A stretch of DNA of 64,000 nucleotides. It comes from Streptomyces cyaneogriseus subsp. noncyanogenus. GTDB lineage: Bacteria; Actinomycetota; Actinomycetes; Streptomycetales; Streptomycetaceae. The position numbers and the translations under genes are program-made. A model generated the notes under the pieces. It did not search any database, had not been told where the DNA came from, and saw only the letters and a program-made list of their open reading frames with translations. Shown here piece by piece: positions 61,834-64,000 of the stretch (position 1 is its first letter; each line of letters opens with the position of its first letter). The stretch lies in assembly GCF_000931445.1 (NCBI RefSeq), contig NZ_CP010849.1, positions 372,001 through 436,000 on the forward strand, read 5' to 3'.

Positions 61834-62273
61834 TGTCCACCGGCGCGGGCGTCGAGGCCCGCCTGCCGATCCGGTCGGACATGGATCTGGTGTGGGTGCG
61901 CCAGCATGTGCGGCAGGCGGCCGCCCAGCTCGGCTTCGGCCTGGTGGACCAGACCAAGCTGGTCACCGCGGCGAGCGAGCTGGCCCGCAACACGCTGGTG
62001 CACGGCGGTGGCGGCCACATGGAGTCGGAGCCGGTGGCCAGCGGCGGTGTGCGCGGGCTGCGGCTGACCTTCTGCGACGAGGGACCGGGCATCGCGGACG
62101 TGGAGCGGGCGCTGAGCGACGGCTACACCTCCGGGGGCGGCCTGGGCATGGGCCTGGGCGGCGCCCGGCGCCTGGTGCACGAGTTCGCCATCGAGACCGG
62201 CCCGGGGGCCGGGACCACCGTGCGGGTGACCTCCTGGACGGCCCGTCCGCCGCGCCAGCGCGAGGAGCACTGA
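61830..62273 (+). CDS. rsbT: RsbT switch kinase
   Basis: 147 residues from GTG 61830 (ATG 61833 is next in the frame), overlapping the rsbS stop (GTGA). N-box VTAASELARNTLVHGGGG, G1 DEGPGIADVERALSDG and G2 GGLGMGLGGARRL fit the RsbT protein kinases. Under stress it phosphorylates RsbR and RsbS, leaves the complex and activates a PP2C phosphatase. The stop overlaps the next start (TGATG). Confidence 0.92.
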   Translation: MMSTGAGVEARLPIRSDMDLVWVRQHVRQAAAQLGFGLVDQTKLVTAASELARNTLVHGGGGHMESEPVASGGVRGLRLTFCDEGPGIADVERALSDGYTSGGGLGMGLGGARRLVHEFAIETGPGAGTTVRVTSWTARPPRQREEH

Positions 62274-63331
62274 TGCCACGCGTGTGGGAGGTCCCGGTGC
62301 ACGACTCGACACGCGTGCGCGACGCCCGGGTCGCCGCCGAGCAGGCGGCGGCCGCCGCCGCGCTGGACGAGCCCCGCACCGCGGCGGCGGCGCTGGTGGC
62401 GACGGAACTCGCCACCAATCTGCTCAAGCACGCGGGGGGCGGCCGGGTCCTGATCGACGTCGTGGACCCGCTCGTCCCGGCCGCCGGCCGGAACGCGGCG
62501 CGGCCGGTGCAGATAGCGGCGATCGACCACGGCCCGGGCATCGCCGACGTGGCCGCCGCCCTGCGCGACGGGTTCTCCACCGCGCGGTCGCTCGGCGCGG
62601 GCCTGGGCACCTGCCGGCGCGTCGCCGACGACTTCGGGGTGCACAGCGTCCTGGGGCGGGGCACGGTGGCGCTGGCCCGGGTCGGTTCCGTCGCGGCACA
62701 GGGCCGGGGCGAGCCGGCCGGGGTTCAGGCCGGGGGGATCAACGTGCCCTTCGGCGGTGCGCAGTACTCCGGTGACGCCTGGGCGTGGGTGCGGTCCGGG
62801 GACCGGATGACGCTGATGCTGGCCGACGGTCTCGGCCACGGCCCGGAGGCGGCCCGTGCCTCGGCCGCCGCGGTGGAGGCGCTGCACGGCTCGGCCCACC
62901 GCACGCCCGCCGAGATGCTGCGGCACCTGGACACGGCGCTCGGCGGCACCCGGGGCGCGGCCGTCGCCCTGGCCCAGGTCGACGTCGGCGCGGGACGGCT
63001 GCGGTTCGCGGGGATCGGCAACGTGGGGGCGCGGCTGTGCGAGGGCGGGAGCTGGCGTGCGCTGGTGTCCCGGCCCGGGATCGTCGGCGTGCACCGGCCG
63101 GCGACCGTGCGCGAGGAGGAGACGGCCTGGGCGGAGGACCGGTTGCTGATCCTGCACAGCGACGGCCTGCCCAGCCGCTGGGTGCCGCCGGCCGGCATCT
63201 GTCCGGGGACGGGATCCGACCCGGCGGTGACGGCCGCCGTGACCATACGCGACGCCAGCAGTCCCGCCCGCCCGGTGCGGGACGACACCGCCGTGGCCGT
63301 GCTGTCCCCGACCCCGCCGGACCGCCCATGA
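62273..63331 (+). CDS. HATPase-RsbX-type PP2C fusion
   Basis: 352 residues from ATG 62273. The first half (about 5-140) is a second RsbT/RsbW-like ATPase: LVATELATNLLKHAGGG, DHGPGIADVAAALRDGF and GAGLGTCRRVADDF. The second half (about 160-350) is a compact PP2C phosphatase like RsbX: MLADGLGHGPEAARAS, FAGIGNVGARLCEG, ILHSDGLPS and RDDTAVAVL. RsbX resets the stressosome by dephosphorylating RsbR/RsbS; here kinase and phosphatase are joined. The stop overlaps the next start (ATGA). Confidence 0.9.
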   Translation: MPRVWEVPVHDSTRVRDARVAAEQAAAAAALDEPRTAAAALVATELATNLLKHAGGGRVLIDVVDPLVPAAGRNAARPVQIAAIDHGPGIADVAAALRDGFSTARSLGAGLGTCRRVADDFGVHSVLGRGTVALARVGSVAAQGRGEPAGVQAGGINVPFGGAQYSGDAWAWVRSGDRMTLMLADGLGHGPEAARASAAAVEALHGSAHRTPAEMLRHLDTALGGTRGAAVALAQVDVGAGRLRFAGIGNVGARLCEGGSWRALVSRPGIVGVHRPATVREEETAWAEDRLLILHSDGLPSRWVPPAGICPGTGSDPAVTAAVTIRDASSPARPVRDDTAVAVLSPTPPDRP

Positions 63332-64000
63332 TGCGTACTTGGCAGATTTCCACCGTCACCGATGCGGCGCGTGCCCGCATCGCCGCCGCACGGCTGGCCG
63401 CCGCGTGCGGCGCGCCGCCTCTGGAGCGCACCCGGCTCGCGGCCGCGCTCAGCGCCCAGTTGCGGCAGTGCCTCACCAAGGGCGGCACCTGGCGGCTGAC
63501 GCTGGAGGAAGAGGCGTCCGGCGGGCAGTGCCTGCTCCACGCGGTGGTCACCCCGTCCCTGGAGACGTGTGCCGCCGGGGCGGCGCCGTGGCGTACCACG
63601 GTGTCGTGTCCCGAGTCGGCGCGTGACGCCGAGAGCGGCGCCGTGGCGGACGAGAATCCGGAGGCGCTGGCGGAGGCGCTGCTCGGTGCCGACGAGGACA
63701 CGGCCCTGGTGCTGGACAAGCTCTCCGAGCAGGAGGAGCTGGTCGCCTTCCACCGGGAGGAGCTGCACCAGACCAACCAGGGCGTCGTGGCGCTGCACGC
63801 CGAGCTGGACGCGGCGGGCCGGGCCCAGCGGGAGGCGTTCGCCGCCGAGCGCAAGGCGCGCCGCGAGGCGGAGAGCGCCCGCCGCAGGCTGACGTTCCTG
63901 GCGGACGCGAGCGCGGTGGTGACGGCGTCGCTGAACCACCACGAGATCGTGCGGCGCCTGGCGGAGGTGCTGGTACCGGAGTACGCCGCCGGTGTCGACG
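63328..64000 (+). CDS. Start of a sensor/PP2C-type signalling protein, 3' end outside window
   Basis: 224 residues are visible from ATG 63328, overlapping the previous stop. The N-terminal part (about 1-90) has no recognised domain but TRLAAALSAQLRQCLTKGGTW resembles HATPase-like openings. It is followed by a coiled coil (about 130-190, LSEQEELVAFHREELHQTN) and the start of a GAF domain (RLTFLADASAVVTASLNHHE). In related operons this position is taken by a large GAF/histidine-kinase or PP2C protein, the likely RsbT target. The function cannot be fixed without the rest. Confidence 0.75.
   Translation, partial: MMRTWQISTVTDAARARIAAARLAAACGAPPLERTRLAAALSAQLRQCLTKGGTWRLTLEEEASGGQCLLHAVVTPSLETCAAGAAPWRTTVSCPESARDAESGAVADENPEALAEALLGADEDTALVLDKLSEQEELVAFHREELHQTNQGVVALHAELDAAGRAQREAFAAERKARREAESARRRLTFLADASAVVTASLNHHEIVRRLAEVLVPEYAAGVD

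Overview
The window reads as a chromosomal segment of a Streptomyces or very close actinomycete. GC content is very high, codons end in G or C, GTG and TTG starts are common, and neighbouring genes overlap by 1-4 bases. The family content is typical of streptomycetes: DUF5133, DUF6480, ANTAR proteins, many SpoIIE-type PP2C phosphatases and HATPase anti-sigma proteins, and the GlgE pathway. Gene order from about 38 to 64 kb resembles, from memory and unchecked, the SCO73xx region of S. coelicolor. No tRNA, rRNA, CRISPR array, insertion sequence or phage gene was seen.

Layout. 0-7.6 kb: nucleotidyltransferase-fold / BON / metallophosphoesterase operon, GNAT, DoxX membrane protein behind a large hairpin, a GH63-type glycosidase, an HD-domain protein overlapping a GlxA-type regulator, and a hemerythrin. 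7.7-11.6 kb: a GT9 transferase and an SDR epimerase, both of which appear to have lost catalytic residues, then an MFS exporter. 11.7-16.5 kb: two unknown proteins, a fructosamine-kinase-like protein, catalase, an ABM monooxygenase and a small stress-like protein. 16.7-19.3 kb: TetR-SDR-alcohol dehydrogenase operon with a palindromic operator. 19.5-33.2 kb: PucR regulator, YciO, dienelactone hydrolase, TauD dioxygenase, aldo/keto reductase, a multidomain PP2C/HATPase protein, AraC and Fsr-type MFS, an ATP-dependent DNA ligase, a secreted Nep1-like protein (NLP) and a lone hemC. 33.6 kb: a SigB/SigF-type sigma factor. 35.8-46.8 kb: glycogen/trehalose/maltosyl-transfer genes (glgX, glgE, treS, mak, glgB). 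46.9-50.6 kb: YbdK-type ligase, acyl-CoA synthetase and small membrane proteins. 50.9-64 kb: stress signalling, with anti-sigma ATPases, a poly-HAMP hybrid histidine kinase, a PP2C phosphatase, a STAS antagonist and a complete translationally coupled RsbR-RsbS-RsbT-RsbX-like stressosome operon that runs off the end.

How it fits together. The sigma factor, anti-sigma ATPases, STAS antagonists, PP2C phosphatases and stressosome make a partner-switching network. Sequences matching the streptomycete SigB promoter pattern (GNNT, 14-16 bases, GGGTAY or close) lie upstream of the sigma gene itself, a glyoxalase-like gene, catalase, the small 78-aa protein, a PRC-barrel gene, a DUF4190 gene and the STAS antagonist. 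The window therefore looks like a local general/osmotic stress regulon that also holds alpha-glucan and trehalose metabolism.

Most anomalous feature: positions 39962-40003 in glgE hold a loxP-containing 42-bp sequence that matches, from memory, the 454 Titanium paired-end linker. It is flanked by a 193-bp direct repeat of glgE. Removing 235 bp restores one intact 668-codon glgE, so the break is almost certainly an assembly artefact, not biology.
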